Part shown: positions 25,675 through 33,650 of the stretch, in pieces | Position numbering within the stretch: position 1 is the stretch's first letter | Layout of the letters: each line of letters starts with the position of its first letter | Assembly (NCBI RefSeq): GCF_013364215.1 | Contig: NZ_CP054923.1 | Location: 5,766,001 to 5,830,000, forward strand | Origin: Verrucosispora sp. NA02020 | GTDB taxonomy: Bacteria > Actinomycetota > Actinomycetes > Mycobacteriales > Micromonosporaceae | Length of the DNA stretch: 64,000 bases | Reading direction: 5' to 3' | Position numbers and translations under genes: made by a program | The notes under the pieces: model-generated | Seen by the model: only the letters and a program-made list of their open reading frames with translations | Databases searched by the model: none | What the model was told of the DNA's origin: nothing

Positions 25675-26279
25675 CACACCTCCCTGTGGTGGGTGGTCAG
25701 CCGGTCCAGCAGCGCGACGGAGTCGGCGGGCATCTCCCGCCCGGCGGCCCGCCGCTCGTCGGCCAGCGCGCCGAGCATCTGCGCCAGTTCCCCGTCGGCG
25801 CGGGCGTCGAGGTCGGCCACCACGGCCAGCGGTACGCCGCTGAAGACGCACTTGAGCACCGCCTGCCGCCAGGCCGGCGCGTCGAGGTGGCGGGCGTACG
25901 GGCCGAGTGCGGCGGCGACGAGTCGGGTGTCGTTGGTGCGGATCGCGTCGTGTAGCAGCGGCACCCCGGCCGTACCGATCGGCAGCAGCGGCAACGCCTT
26001 GAGCACCGCCCGTTTCTCGGCGGCGTCACCGGTCCGGTACAGCGTCTCGGCCCGCTCGGCGTGCCCGGTCGCCAGGGCGGTCAGCAACAGCGCCCGGGCC
26101 GCCTCGTCGGCGGTCCAACCGGGCAGGTCGGGCAGCTCGGCCCGGCCGCAGTGCCGACCGGCGGCGGGAAAGAGCCGCGCGATCGTGGCCGGCTCGGCCG
26201 CGACGCGCCGCAGCGCCGTCGCCAGCCACTCCGGATCGGGTACGCCCCGCAGGGCCGCCCGCAGTTCGTCCGGTGTCAT
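25674..26279 (-). CDS. eboA: EboA domain protein
   Basis: The protein is 201 residues and mainly helical. The EboA signature is LYRTGDAAEKRAVLKALPLL, HDAIRTNDTRLVAAALGPYA and WRQAVLKCVFSGVPLAVVAD, then ERRAAGREMP near the end. EboA has no known activity; the repeated helices suggest a scaffold for the other Ebo enzymes. The ATG at 26279 is chosen because family similarity starts there (MTPDELRAAL); upstream lies a 39-bp tandem repeat that merely extends the frame. It is the fourth gene of the operon, separated from the third by 169 bases of repeats. Confidence 0.88.
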   Translation of the reverse strand: MTPDELRAALRGVPDPEWLATALRRVAAEPATIARLFPAAGRHCGRAELPDLPGWTADEAARALLLTALATGHAERAETLYRTGDAAEKRAVLKALPLLPIGTAGVPLLHDAIRTNDTRLVAAALGPYARHLDAPAWRQAVLKCVFSGVPLAVVADLDARADGELAQMLGALADERRAAGREMPADSVALLDRLTTHHREV

Positions 26280-26301
26280 CGCCGTCCGCACCCCTTCCGC
26301 T

Positions 26302-26406
26302 CCTGCCGTTCGGCACTTCCGGTGCTCTGCTGTTCGCTGCCCTGCCGTTCGGCGCTTCCGGTGCTCTGCTGTTCGCTGCCCTGCCGTTCGGCGCTTCCGG
26401 TGCTCT
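26302..26406. repeat. 39-bp tandem repeat, about 2.7 copies
   Basis: Units at 26302-26340, 26341-26379 and a partial one to about 26406 begin CCTGCCGTTCGGCGCTTCCG. One base differs between units 1 and 2. The unit is 13 codons long, so the frame ahead of eboA stays open, but there is no sign that it is translated. It sits in the only real gap of the ebo-like operon. Confidence 0.88.
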
Positions 26407-26434
26407 CGCGCCGCCCGCGCTACTGCCGTGCGGC

Positions 26435-26520
26435 CCCTTTGCTCTGCTTCACCCCACGCAACGGTCGCTGTCCGGATATCGGACGCCGGGCGTTGCGTCC
26501 GTTGAAGCAGAGCAAAGGGC
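26435..26520. repeat. 86-bp imperfect inverted repeat
   Basis: Arms beginning CCCTTTGCTCTGCTTC and ending GAAGCAGAGCAAAGGG surround inner complementary ACGCAAC/GTTGCGT and GTCCG/CGGAC with a GATATC centre. The symmetry suggests a palindromic mobile element. The isomerase gene upstream reads into it: its last 24 codons and stop lie within the element. Confidence 0.82.
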
Positions 26521-27492
26521 GCCCACCGAGGTGTGCTCGGTCGCCTGCGGCGCTGGCGCCGCCACCATCCCGGCCACACCCACGGTCGCCCCGCCCGCAC
26601 CGGCGGGCGACGCGGCGGCGGGCGACGCGGCGGCAGGCGACGCGGCGGCGCGCAGGAAGTCCAGGGAGCGGGCGGCGACGCTGGGGGCGGCGTGCGAGTG
26701 CCGGGGCAGCTCGACTGCGACCAGGCCCCGGTAGCCGACCTCGCGCAGGGCGGCCAGCACCGGCGGGAAGTCGATCTCGCCGGTACCGAACTCCAGGTGT
26801 TCGTGCACGCCTCGCCGCATGTCGTCGATCTGCACGTTGACCAGGTGCGCGGCGACCGCGCGGACGCAGTCGGGCACCGGTATCGGCTCCAGGCAGCGAC
26901 AGTGTCCGATGTCGAGGGTGATGCCCAGTGGGGACGGGGCGCCGAGGGCCGCGTACAGGCGTTGCCAGTCGGCGATGTCCTCGACCAGCATGCCCGGCTC
27001 GGGCTCGAAGCCGAGAGTCACCCCGGCGGCGTCGGCCGCCGCGACCACCGGCGCGCAGCCGGCGACCAGGCGGTCCCAGGCGACCGCAGGTGGGACCGAC
27101 TCCGGTCGGACACCGGCCCAGAACGAGACCGCCTCGGCGTCCAGGTCCGCGCCGATCGCCACCGCGCGGCGCAGGAACTCGATCCGCAGCGCGGGGTCGT
27201 CGTGCAGCAGCGTCGGCGCGTGCTTGTGCCAGGGGTCGAGCAGGTACCGCGCCCCGGTCTCGATCACCAGGCCGAGACCGAGGTCGGCCAGTCGGCGGCC
27301 GACGGCGTCGACCCGGCGGGCCAGCCCCGGCGCGAACGGGTCGAGGTGGTCGTGGTCGAGGGTGAGTGCCACGCCGGTGTAGCCGAGGTCGGCGATGACC
27401 GCCAGCGCGTCGTCCAGCCGATGGTTGGCGAAGCCGTTGGTGCCGTACCCGAAACGCAGCCCGCCCGGGTTCGCGGAGCCGGCGGCGGTCAT
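26449..27492 (-). CDS. TIM-barrel sugar phosphate isomerase/epimerase of the ebo-like operon
   Basis: The protein is 347 residues. The barrel signature is clear: FGYGTNGFANHRLDDALAVI, GVALTLDHDHLDPF, TLGFEPEPGMLVEDIADWQ, GITLDIGHCRCLEPIP, VNVQIDDMRRGVHEHLEFG and VAVELPRHSHAAP. The ATG at 27492 overlaps the stop of the UbiA gene (ATGA). After about residue 280 an alanine-proline repeat (AAASPAAASPAAASPAG) leads into a tail encoded by the inverted repeat element, which provides the stop; the tail is probably a later addition. It is likely to act on an inositol- or sugar-phosphate intermediate. Confidence 0.85.
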   Translation of the reverse strand: MTAAGSANPGGLRFGYGTNGFANHRLDDALAVIADLGYTGVALTLDHDHLDPFAPGLARRVDAVGRRLADLGLGLVIETGARYLLDPWHKHAPTLLHDDPALRIEFLRRAVAIGADLDAEAVSFWAGVRPESVPPAVAWDRLVAGCAPVVAAADAAGVTLGFEPEPGMLVEDIADWQRLYAALGAPSPLGITLDIGHCRCLEPIPVPDCVRAVAAHLVNVQIDDMRRGVHEHLEFGTGEIDFPPVLAALREVGYRGLVAVELPRHSHAAPSVAARSLDFLRAAASPAAASPAAASPAGAGGATVGVAGMVAAPAPQATEHTSVGALCSASTDATPGVRYPDSDRCVG

Positions 27493-28367
27493 GTCGGTGA
27501 GACCTTCCGGGCCAATCGCCGGCCCAGCGGCGCGGCGGCGGCGACCGCCAGCCCGAGCAGGCCGGCACCGGCCCGCGCGGTCAGCGCGCCCTGCAACGCG
27601 GGCAGCCCGGTGATGCCGGCGCCGACCGCCGCGCGGACCCGGCCGGCGCTCGGGTCGGCGGCGACCCGCGCCTGTGCGGTGCCGTACCGGACGGCGTACC
27701 AACCGGCGAGTACCCCGGGCAGCGCCGCCGCCACCCGGCCGGCGACCGTCGGCCCGCCCCGACGGGACGGCAACGCGGCGCTCGCGGCGACCAGCGCGGT
27801 GCCGGCGAGGGTACGTCTCGGCAGCGCCCGGTCGGCGCCGGTGACCTCGCGGCGGGACAGGGCGGTGACGGTCCAGGTGTGCGCGGCGACGGTCAGTGCC
27901 GCCGGCAACGCCCGGGCCGGTCGGCCACCGGCGGCACCGAGCAGGACGTCCAGTCCCCGGCAGGTGGCCATCACCGCGGGCCCGGCGGCGGTGTTCTTGG
28001 CCGCCAGGTCGTACGCCCAGACGGCGGCGGCCAACGGCACCGCGACGGCGGTGGCGCGACGGCCGCCGCCCAGCGCGGCGAGCCCGACACCGGCCACGGT
28101 CAGCCCGGCGGCCAGACCGACCGCGAGACCGGGGTGGACCCGGCCGCTGGGGATCGGCCGCTCGGGGCGCTCGACCGCGTCCAGCCGCCGGTCCGCCCAG
28201 TCGTTGGCGGCCATCCCGGCCCAGTAGAGCAGCACCGACGCGGTGGCCAGCACGGGCGTACGCGGCCCGAGCGCACCGGCCGCCGCGGCACCGGCCACCA
28301 CGTCCCCGGGCACCGAGAGCGCGGCCGGTGCCCGGACCAGCTCGGCGAGGTCAGCCACGCGCGGCAT
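27489..28367 (-). CDS. eboC: UbiA-family prenyltransferase (EboC/SCO3242-like)
   Basis: The protein is 292 residues with eight to nine hydrophobic helices. The prenyl-diphosphate site is NDWADRRLDAVERPERPIPS (residues about 55-74), the NDxxDxxxD pattern of UbiA enzymes; the second acidic loop is weaker (VWAYDLAAKN). Members attach prenyl chains to aromatic or cyclic acceptors at the membrane. Overlaps on both sides (17 bases with the synthase, four with the isomerase) show tight coupling. With an inositol-phosphate synthase upstream and a prenyl synthase at the operon end, the acceptor is inferred to be a cyclitol. Confidence 0.9.
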   Translation of the reverse strand: MPRVADLAELVRAPAALSVPGDVVAGAAAAGALGPRTPVLATASVLLYWAGMAANDWADRRLDAVERPERPIPSGRVHPGLAVGLAAGLTVAGVGLAALGGGRRATAVAVPLAAAVWAYDLAAKNTAAGPAVMATCRGLDVLLGAAGGRPARALPAALTVAAHTWTVTALSRREVTGADRALPRRTLAGTALVAASAALPSRRGGPTVAGRVAAALPGVLAGWYAVRYGTAQARVAADPSAGRVRAAVGAGITGLPALQGALTARAGAGLLGLAVAAAAPLGRRLARKVSPT

Positions 28368-29511
28368 CGTGACCTCCGGCGTGCAGACGACGGGTGAACG
28401 CGACGAGTCGGGTCCACTGGTCGCCGAGCGAGTGGGTGGCGGTGCCGAGCGGGTCCTTGAAGAAGAAGGCGAGATCGGTCAGCGGCCCGGTGACCCCGGC
28501 GGTGTGTGCCGCGGCGGTGAGCCGGGCCAGGTCGAGCACGAGCGGGGCGGCCAGCGCCGAGTCGCAGCCCTGCCAGGTGAACTCCAGGCGCATGCCGGTG
28601 CCCAGGAAGCCGGCGAAGGTGATCAGGTCCCAGGCGGTCTTGAAGTCGCCCAGTTCCTCGACGTACTCGATGCGGGTGTCGCCCTGCGGCAGGTAGCCGA
28701 GCGTCTCGCCGAGTACCCGCTGCTTGCTGCGGACCTTGGCGGCGTTGGCGGCCGGGTCGGAGAGGGTCGCGCCGTCGCCGCCGCCGAGCAGGTTGAGCCC
28801 GGACCAGGACCGTACGGTGAGGTGGCGCATCGCGAACATCGGGGCGAGCACCGACTTGAGCAGCGTCTCCCCGGTCTTGCCGTCGTGTCCGGCGTACGGC
28901 ACCCGGTGCGTGTCGGCGAGCGTGGTCAACGCCGGCAGCCGGAGCCCGGTCGACGGGGTGAAGTCGACGTACGGGCAGCCGGCCGTCACCGCCGCGTACG
29001 CGTACAGGGAGCTGGGGGGCAGCACCTCGTCGGGGCCGGCGAGAGCGGCACTCAGCGCCTCCGGGTCAGCGTGGCCGGGGTGGGGTCGGGGCGTCGGCTC
29101 GGTGGCCGCGACGTTGACCACCACCACCCGGTCCAGCCCGTGCCACTCGCGGAAGTCGACGAGGTCGCGGACGGTCGCGGCGGCCCGGTCGGCCTGACTG
29201 CCGCCGATCGGCGCGGGCCGCAGATCGCGTTCCACGGTGGCCAGTTCCTCGGTCGACGCGGCGACCAGGCGGGCCGGCAGCACCCCGGCGGTGGCGAGCG
29301 CCTCGGCGCGCTTGGCGAGCGGTGTGGTGACCACGTCGTGCCCGCCGAACACCAGCTCGGCGAAGGTCGGCAGGGCCGGTCCGCGCAGCTCGGGCAGCTC
29401 GGTGACGCACCCGGTGGGCCCGGTCAGACCGGCCCGCAGGGCGAGCGCCCCGACGATGCTGGTGGTCGCGACCGAGCCGCGCGCCCCCACCAGCCAGACA
29501 CCCGTACGCAT
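28351..29511 (-). CDS. inositol-3-phosphate synthase family protein
   Basis: The protein is 386 residues. It starts MRTGVWLVGARGSVATTSIV, the NAD-binding Rossmann motif of this family, and has the conserved blocks YVDFTPSTGLRLPAL, PYAGHDGKTGETLLKSVLAP, SWSGLNLLGGGDGATLSDP, SKQRVLGETLG and FLGTGMRLEFTWQGCDS. It should convert glucose 6-phosphate to an inositol phosphate with NAD, or catalyse a related cyclisation. AAGGAG precedes the ATG at 29511. In typical ebo clusters the cyclitol step is done by a dehydroquinate synthase-like EboD; here this enzyme takes that place as first gene of the operon. Confidence 0.9.
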   Translation of the reverse strand: MRTGVWLVGARGSVATTSIVGALALRAGLTGPTGCVTELPELRGPALPTFAELVFGGHDVVTTPLAKRAEALATAGVLPARLVAASTEELATVERDLRPAPIGGSQADRAAATVRDLVDFREWHGLDRVVVVNVAATEPTPRPHPGHADPEALSAALAGPDEVLPPSSLYAYAAVTAGCPYVDFTPSTGLRLPALTTLADTHRVPYAGHDGKTGETLLKSVLAPMFAMRHLTVRSWSGLNLLGGGDGATLSDPAANAAKVRSKQRVLGETLGYLPQGDTRIEYVEELGDFKTAWDLITFAGFLGTGMRLEFTWQGCDSALAAPLVLDLARLTAAAHTAGVTGPLTDLAFFFKDPLGTATHSLGDQWTRLVAFTRRLHAGGHDAARG

Positions 29512-29909
29512 AGCGCTCCTTCGGATCACTTCGGGCGGATGCGCCCCGTCCGCCGCGCCGCCCGATGAAGCTCACCGGCTGGCGTCGAGGTCGGCGGCGA
29601 CGACGCCGGCCGGCATTCGGGCGGTGCGGACGGACGGGGCTAGCAGGCAGGGGCGGTCGGCGTCGCGCCCCTGCCTCCCCCGCAACCGGTCGGCCACCGG
29701 CGTCGGTGACCGGGCCGGAGGACTCATGGCGAACAGGTCCGCCCAGAGGCGGGGAAGATCGGGTGGTGCGTACCCGGCGGGATCTCCTGACCGGCGGCGA
29801 CGTTGCCGCCGGTGGCGGTGCTCCGGTGCGGCCGGGGAATCCCGGTCCGGCCGCACCGGAGGCACCGCATAACGGGTGTCACCGGGCCGGGTGGCCGGTG
29901 ACACGACCT
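29512..29909. other. intergenic region with several hairpins
   Basis: No gene is supported here. The ebo-like promoter must lie near the right-hand side of 29511. Perfect stems occur at 29646-29675 (GGCAGGGGCG arms), 29791-29812 (CCGGCGGC arms) and 29876-29904 (GTGTCACCGG arms); they may be terminators for the incoming minus-strand operon or simple palindromic repeats. Confidence 0.5.
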
Positions 29910-29973
29910 CCGGTACCGACCCTGTTCCGGCCGCGGGGCGCAACCGCGGCCGGCCCTCGCCGGTCGGTACCGG
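29910..29973 (-). terminator. nested double palindrome after the dehydrogenase gene
   Basis: An outer 12-base stem (CCGGTACCGACC, 29910-29921, with its complement at 29962-29973) encloses an inner perfect 10-base stem (CCGGCCGCGG, 29927-29936 and 29944-29953). It starts 7 bases beyond the stop of the Gfo/Idh/MocA gene, so it is the likely end of the ABC-importer operon transcript. Confidence 0.7.
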
Positions 29974-29980
29974 AGGCGGT

Positions 29981-31186
29981 TCAGGCGGCGACCGTCGCCA
30001 ACGTCGGCTCCACCTCGGTCCAGGCGGACCCCAGATCGGCCGAGCGGACCACCGCGTCCAACACCAGTTGCACCTGCAACGCCTCGACGAACGAGGGCGA
30101 CGGGTCGACGCCGGTCGCCACCGCCTCGATGAAGTCACGCATCTGGTGGGTGAAGGAGTGCTCGTACCCGATGATGTGGCCCGGCGGCCACCAGGCCGAC
30201 AGGTACGGGTGCTCGCTCTCGGTCACCAGGATCCGGCTGAAGCCCTGCTCGGCCGTGGGGCGCGTGGCGTCGTAGAACTCCAGCTCGTTGAGGCGTTCCA
30301 GGTCGAAGACCACCGAGCCGAGCGACCCGTTGATCTCCACCCGGAGGGCGTTCTTGCGGCCGGTGGCGAACCGGGTCGCCTCGTACGTGGCCAGCGCGCC
30401 GCCGTCGAGTCGGGCCACGAAGATCGCGGCGTCGTCGACGGTCACCGGTCCGGTGGCGGCGGCACCGTCGGCCTGCGCCGCCAGCCCGCTCGAACCGGTC
30501 GGCAACGGCCGCTCCTTGACGAACGTCTCGGTGACCGCGCTGACCCCGGCGATCCGCTGGCCGGTGACGTGCTGGGTCAGGTCGATGATGTGCGCACCGA
30601 TGTCACCCAGCGCGCCGGAGCCCGCCTGGTCCTTCTGCAACCGCCAGACCAGCGGGAACTGCGGGTCCACGATCCAGTCCTGCAGGTAGCTGGCCCGGAC
30701 GTGCCGGATCACCCCCAGCCGCCCGTCGGCGACCAGCTGACGCATCAGCGCCACCGCGGGTACGCGCCGGTAGTTGAACCCGCACATCGAGCGGGCCCCG
30801 CCGGCTCGGGCGGTGGCTGCCGCAGCGGCCATCTCCCGTGCCTCGGCGACGGTGTTGGCCAGCGGCTTCTCGCACAGCACGTGCTTGCCGGCGGCCAGCG
30901 CCGCGAGGGCGATCTCGGCGTGGCTGTCACCCGGTGTGCAGATGTCGACCACGTCGATGTCCGGGCGGGTCACCAGTTCCCGCCAGTCCGTGGTGTGCTC
31001 CTCCCAGCCGAGCCGGTCGGCGGCGTCGGCCACCTTTCCCGGATCACGCCCGCAGACGGCCACCATCCGGGCCCGCGCCGGCAGGTCGAACACTCGATTC
31101 ACGGTCCGCCATGCCTGCGAGTGCGCGGCGCCCATGAACGCGTAGCCGACCATGCCGACCCGCAGTTGGTTGTCAGTCGTGGACAA
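29981..31186 (-). CDS. Gfo/Idh/MocA family NAD(P)-dependent sugar or cyclitol dehydrogenase
   Basis: The protein is 401 residues. The Rossmann start is RVGMVGYAFMGAAHSQAW; the catalytic EKP motif is in HVLCEKPLANTVAEAREM (about residue 100), and the helix DIGAHIIDLTQHVTG carries the usual Asp-His pair. It oxidises a sugar or inositol to a keto compound. A TTG start at 31186 is preferred: GGGGGAGACCCACC precedes it and no ATG or GTG lies in a suitable position. It is the last gene of the ROK/ABC operon, 21 bases after the binding-protein gene, so its substrate is probably the imported sugar. Confidence 0.9.
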   Translation of the reverse strand: MSTTDNQLRVGMVGYAFMGAAHSQAWRTVNRVFDLPARARMVAVCGRDPGKVADAADRLGWEEHTTDWRELVTRPDIDVVDICTPGDSHAEIALAALAAGKHVLCEKPLANTVAEAREMAAAAATARAGGARSMCGFNYRRVPAVALMRQLVADGRLGVIRHVRASYLQDWIVDPQFPLVWRLQKDQAGSGALGDIGAHIIDLTQHVTGQRIAGVSAVTETFVKERPLPTGSSGLAAQADGAAATGPVTVDDAAIFVARLDGGALATYEATRFATGRKNALRVEINGSLGSVVFDLERLNELEFYDATRPTAEQGFSRILVTESEHPYLSAWWPPGHIIGYEHSFTHQMRDFIEAVATGVDPSPSFVEALQVQLVLDAVVRSADLGSAWTEVEPTLATVAA

Positions 31187-31207
31187 GGTGGGTCTCCCCC
31201 CGTGGTG

Positions 31208-32263
31208 TCAGAACCCGAGCTTGAGGTAGTCGCTCGCGTTCTCCTTCGTGATCGTCTCGGAGGCGAGGACGATCTCCTTGGGCACCTGAAGCTCGACCAG
31301 GTCCGACATGCCCCGGTTCTGGCCGATCAGCCGGGCCAGCGAGATGGCCGACGAGGCCATCGACGGGCTGTAGGTCACCGTGGCCTTCAGCACCGTGTTG
31401 TCGGCCTGGATGTCCTCCATCGCCTTCTTCGACCCGGCGCCGCCGACCATGAAGAACTCGTTGCGGTTGGCCTGGCTGATCGCGGCCAGCACGCCGATGC
31501 CCTGGTCGTCGTCGTGGTTCCAGATCGCGTCGATCTTCGGCAGGGCCTGGAGCAACTGGCTCGCCTCGCGCTGACCGGAGTCGACGGTGAACTCCGCGGC
31601 CCGCCGGTTGGCCACCCGCAGGCCGCCCTGGGCCAGCGTGTCCGCGAAGCCCTTCGACCGCTCCTGGGTCAGCTCCAGCGAGTCGATGCCGGCGATCTCG
31701 GCGATCACCGGGTTGCTCACGCCCTTGGCCTTGAGCTGTTCGATGATGAAGGTGGCCGCCGCCACGCCCATGCCGTAGTTGTCACCCTTGATCTGCAACC
31801 GGTACGCCTTCGCGTCCGGGAAGGCCCGGTCCAGGTTGACCACCGGGATGCCGGCCGCCATCGCCTCCAGGCCGAACGAGTTCAGCTCCTTGCCGTCGTG
31901 CGGCAGCAGCACGATCACGTCCGGCTTCTGCGAGACCAGGGTGGACAGCGCCGCCCGCTGGGCCGCCGCGTCCGCACCCGCCTCGACCGTCTTGAACTCC
32001 ACGTCGGAGTACGCGCCGGCCTGCGCCCGGGCGTTGTTGGTGATCGCGGCGATCCAGCCGTGGTCGGCGGCCGGTGCGGAGAACCCGATCGTGACCCGCT
32101 CGCCCGGTTCGGCGTTGCCGCCGCCTTCGGCCGCCTTGGTCTGTGCCTCGGTGGGCGTGCCCTGCTCGTTGCTGGTGCAGGCGGAGAGCAGTACGCCGGC
32201 ACCGACGGCCGCCCCGCCGAAGAGCATCCGGCGCCGCGACATGTCGCGACTGTGCTGGGTCAT
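31208..32263 (-). CDS. sugar ABC transporter substrate-binding lipoprotein (ribose/inositol type)
   Basis: The protein is 351 residues. The N-terminus has RRR-MLFGGAAVG, possibly a twin-arginine signal, and a lipobox LLSAC with Cys29. The mature part is a type I periplasmic-binding fold (VTIGFSAPAADHGWIAAITN, PDVIVLLPHDGKELN, GIPVVNLDRAFPD, AIWNHDDDQGIGVLAAI) as in RbsB-type proteins. It would bind a monosaccharide or cyclitol outside the membrane and deliver it to the adjacent permease. It follows the permease gene by about 100 bases. Confidence 0.93.
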   Translation of the reverse strand: MTQHSRDMSRRRMLFGGAAVGAGVLLSACTSNEQGTPTEAQTKAAEGGGNAEPGERVTIGFSAPAADHGWIAAITNNARAQAGAYSDVEFKTVEAGADAAAQRAALSTLVSQKPDVIVLLPHDGKELNSFGLEAMAAGIPVVNLDRAFPDAKAYRLQIKGDNYGMGVAAATFIIEQLKAKGVSNPVIAEIAGIDSLELTQERSKGFADTLAQGGLRVANRRAAEFTVDSGQREASQLLQALPKIDAIWNHDDDQGIGVLAAISQANRNEFFMVGGAGSKKAMEDIQADNTVLKATVTYSPSMASSAISLARLIGQNRGMSDLVELQVPKEIVLASETITKENASDYLKLGF

Positions 32264-32367
32264 GACGACCTCCTGATGTCATGTGGTGGAGGAAAATTGG
32301 GTGTGCGCGACCCGACCACCGTCGTCTGCTCGGGTGGTCCGGTCTGGTGCGGAGGGTGCGAAGAGGG

Positions 32368-33483
32368 TTAGTTGGTGGTGACCCGGTTGTTGCGGCGGAG
32401 GAACTGGGTGAGGGTGCCGAACTGCACCTGCTGGATCAGGACGGCGGCGACGATGATGCCGCCCTTGACCATGTTCTGTGCCTCGGTGGAGAGTCCGTTG
32501 ATCGCGAAGAGGTTGGTGATGGTGGCGAAGATGATCACACCGAGCAGGGAACCGATGATGGTGCCCCGCCCGCCGCTGAGCAGCGTGCCACCGATGATCA
32601 CGGCGGCGATCGCGTCCAGCTCGTAGAGGTTGGCCATCGCCGCCTGGGCCGAGGTGGCCTGGGCGGTGAGCATGATCGCGGCGATGCCGCAGCAGAGGCC
32701 GGAGAGCGCGTAGAGCAGCAGGGTGTGGAGCCGGACGTTGATGCCGGCCAGCCGGGCCGCCTCCGGGTTGCCGCCGACGGCGACCGTACGCCGGCCGAAG
32801 GTGGTGCGGTTGAGCAGCATCCACCCGGCGGCGACCACGGCGGCCAGAATGTAGACCAGCAGCGGGATACCGAGCAGGTCGTTGCTGGCGATCCCGTTGA
32901 TGACGCCGTTCTGCGAGATCTGCGTCTGCTTGTCGGAGATCTCGGCGGCCAGTCCCCGGGCCGCCACCAGCATGGCCAGCGTGGCGATGAACGGCACCAG
33001 CCGCCCGTACGCGATGAGCGTCCCGTTGACCAGGCCGACCGCCACCCCGACCACGATCGCGGTGAAGATCATGCCGGCGGCGCCGAAGCTCTGCGTGGCG
33101 ACCGTGGTGCACCAGACCCCGGCCAGCGCGACGATCGCGCCGACGGAGAGATCGATGCCGCCACCGATGATCACGAAGGTCATCCCGACGGTGACCACGC
33201 CGACCACCGAGGCGAGCTTGAGGATGCTGAGCATGTTGGCCCAGACCCAGTCCGGGTTGGAATACAGGTCGGAGCGGGTGGCCGCGCCGATCACGAAGAG
33301 CACCAGCAGCACCCCGATCAGAGCCAGGTTCCGCTTGGCGCCCTCACCGCCCTCGCCGTTCCAGAAGGAGAGCCCGCCCCGCGACCCGCCGGACGGGTCG
33401 TGCTTGGTCACCCCGGTCGGTGCCGGCTCCACCGGCGGCGACTGTGCCGGCAACTGTGTCGTCGAGGGCCCTCGCTCGCTCAT
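32368..33483 (-). CDS. sugar ABC transporter permease (RbsC type)
   Basis: The protein is 371 residues with about ten membrane helices after a hydrophilic N-terminus of 50 residues. The family core is GMTFVIIGGGIDLSVGAIVA, TLAMLVAARGLA, GGNPEAARLAGINV (the ATPase contact loop) and AIAAVIIGGTLLSGGRGTI. The ATG at 33483 (MSERGPSTTQ) is chosen; two more copies of ATGAGCGAGCG lie upstream in the 80-bp duplication, and an in-frame ATG at 33594 would add a low-quality leader. It forms the channel of the importer with the ATPase encoded just upstream. Confidence 0.92.
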   Translation of the reverse strand: MSERGPSTTQLPAQSPPVEPAPTGVTKHDPSGGSRGGLSFWNGEGGEGAKRNLALIGVLLVLFVIGAATRSDLYSNPDWVWANMLSILKLASVVGVVTVGMTFVIIGGGIDLSVGAIVALAGVWCTTVATQSFGAAGMIFTAIVVGVAVGLVNGTLIAYGRLVPFIATLAMLVAARGLAAEISDKQTQISQNGVINGIASNDLLGIPLLVYILAAVVAAGWMLLNRTTFGRRTVAVGGNPEAARLAGINVRLHTLLLYALSGLCCGIAAIMLTAQATSAQAAMANLYELDAIAAVIIGGTLLSGGRGTIIGSLLGVIIFATITNLFAINGLSTEAQNMVKGGIIVAAVLIQQVQFGTLTQFLRRNNRVTTN

Positions 33484-33650
33484 GCCGGCGCTCCGCTTCG
33501 CTCCGCGCCGCCATGAGGCACCTTCACGCTGTATCGATGATTCGCTCGCTGACGCTCGCTCATGCCGGCGCTCCGCTTCGCTCCGCGCCGCCATGAGGCA
33601 CCTTCACGCTGTATCGATGATTCGCTCGCTGACGCTCGCTCATGCCGGTG
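33481..33650. repeat. 80-bp tandem duplication at the ATPase-permease junction
   Basis: Units at 33481-33560 and 33561-33640 are identical, and a third begins at 33641 before diverging. Each unit opens with CATGCCGGCGCTCCGC. On the minus strand each carries ATGAGCGAGCG, the start of the permease gene, preceded by GCCGGC, the end of the ATPase gene. The duplication thus separated two coding regions that originally overlapped as ATGA. Confidence 0.93.

Noticed and set aside
26280-26600. N-terminal extension of EboA through the 39-bp tandem repeat
   Set aside because: EboA similarity starts at MTPDELRAAL (26279); the extension encodes only repeated Arg/Thr/Ala-rich sequence and runs through the palindromic element.
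33484-33594. Longer permease start at 33594
   Set aside because: The added 37 residues come from the 80-bp duplication and are not like permease N-termini.
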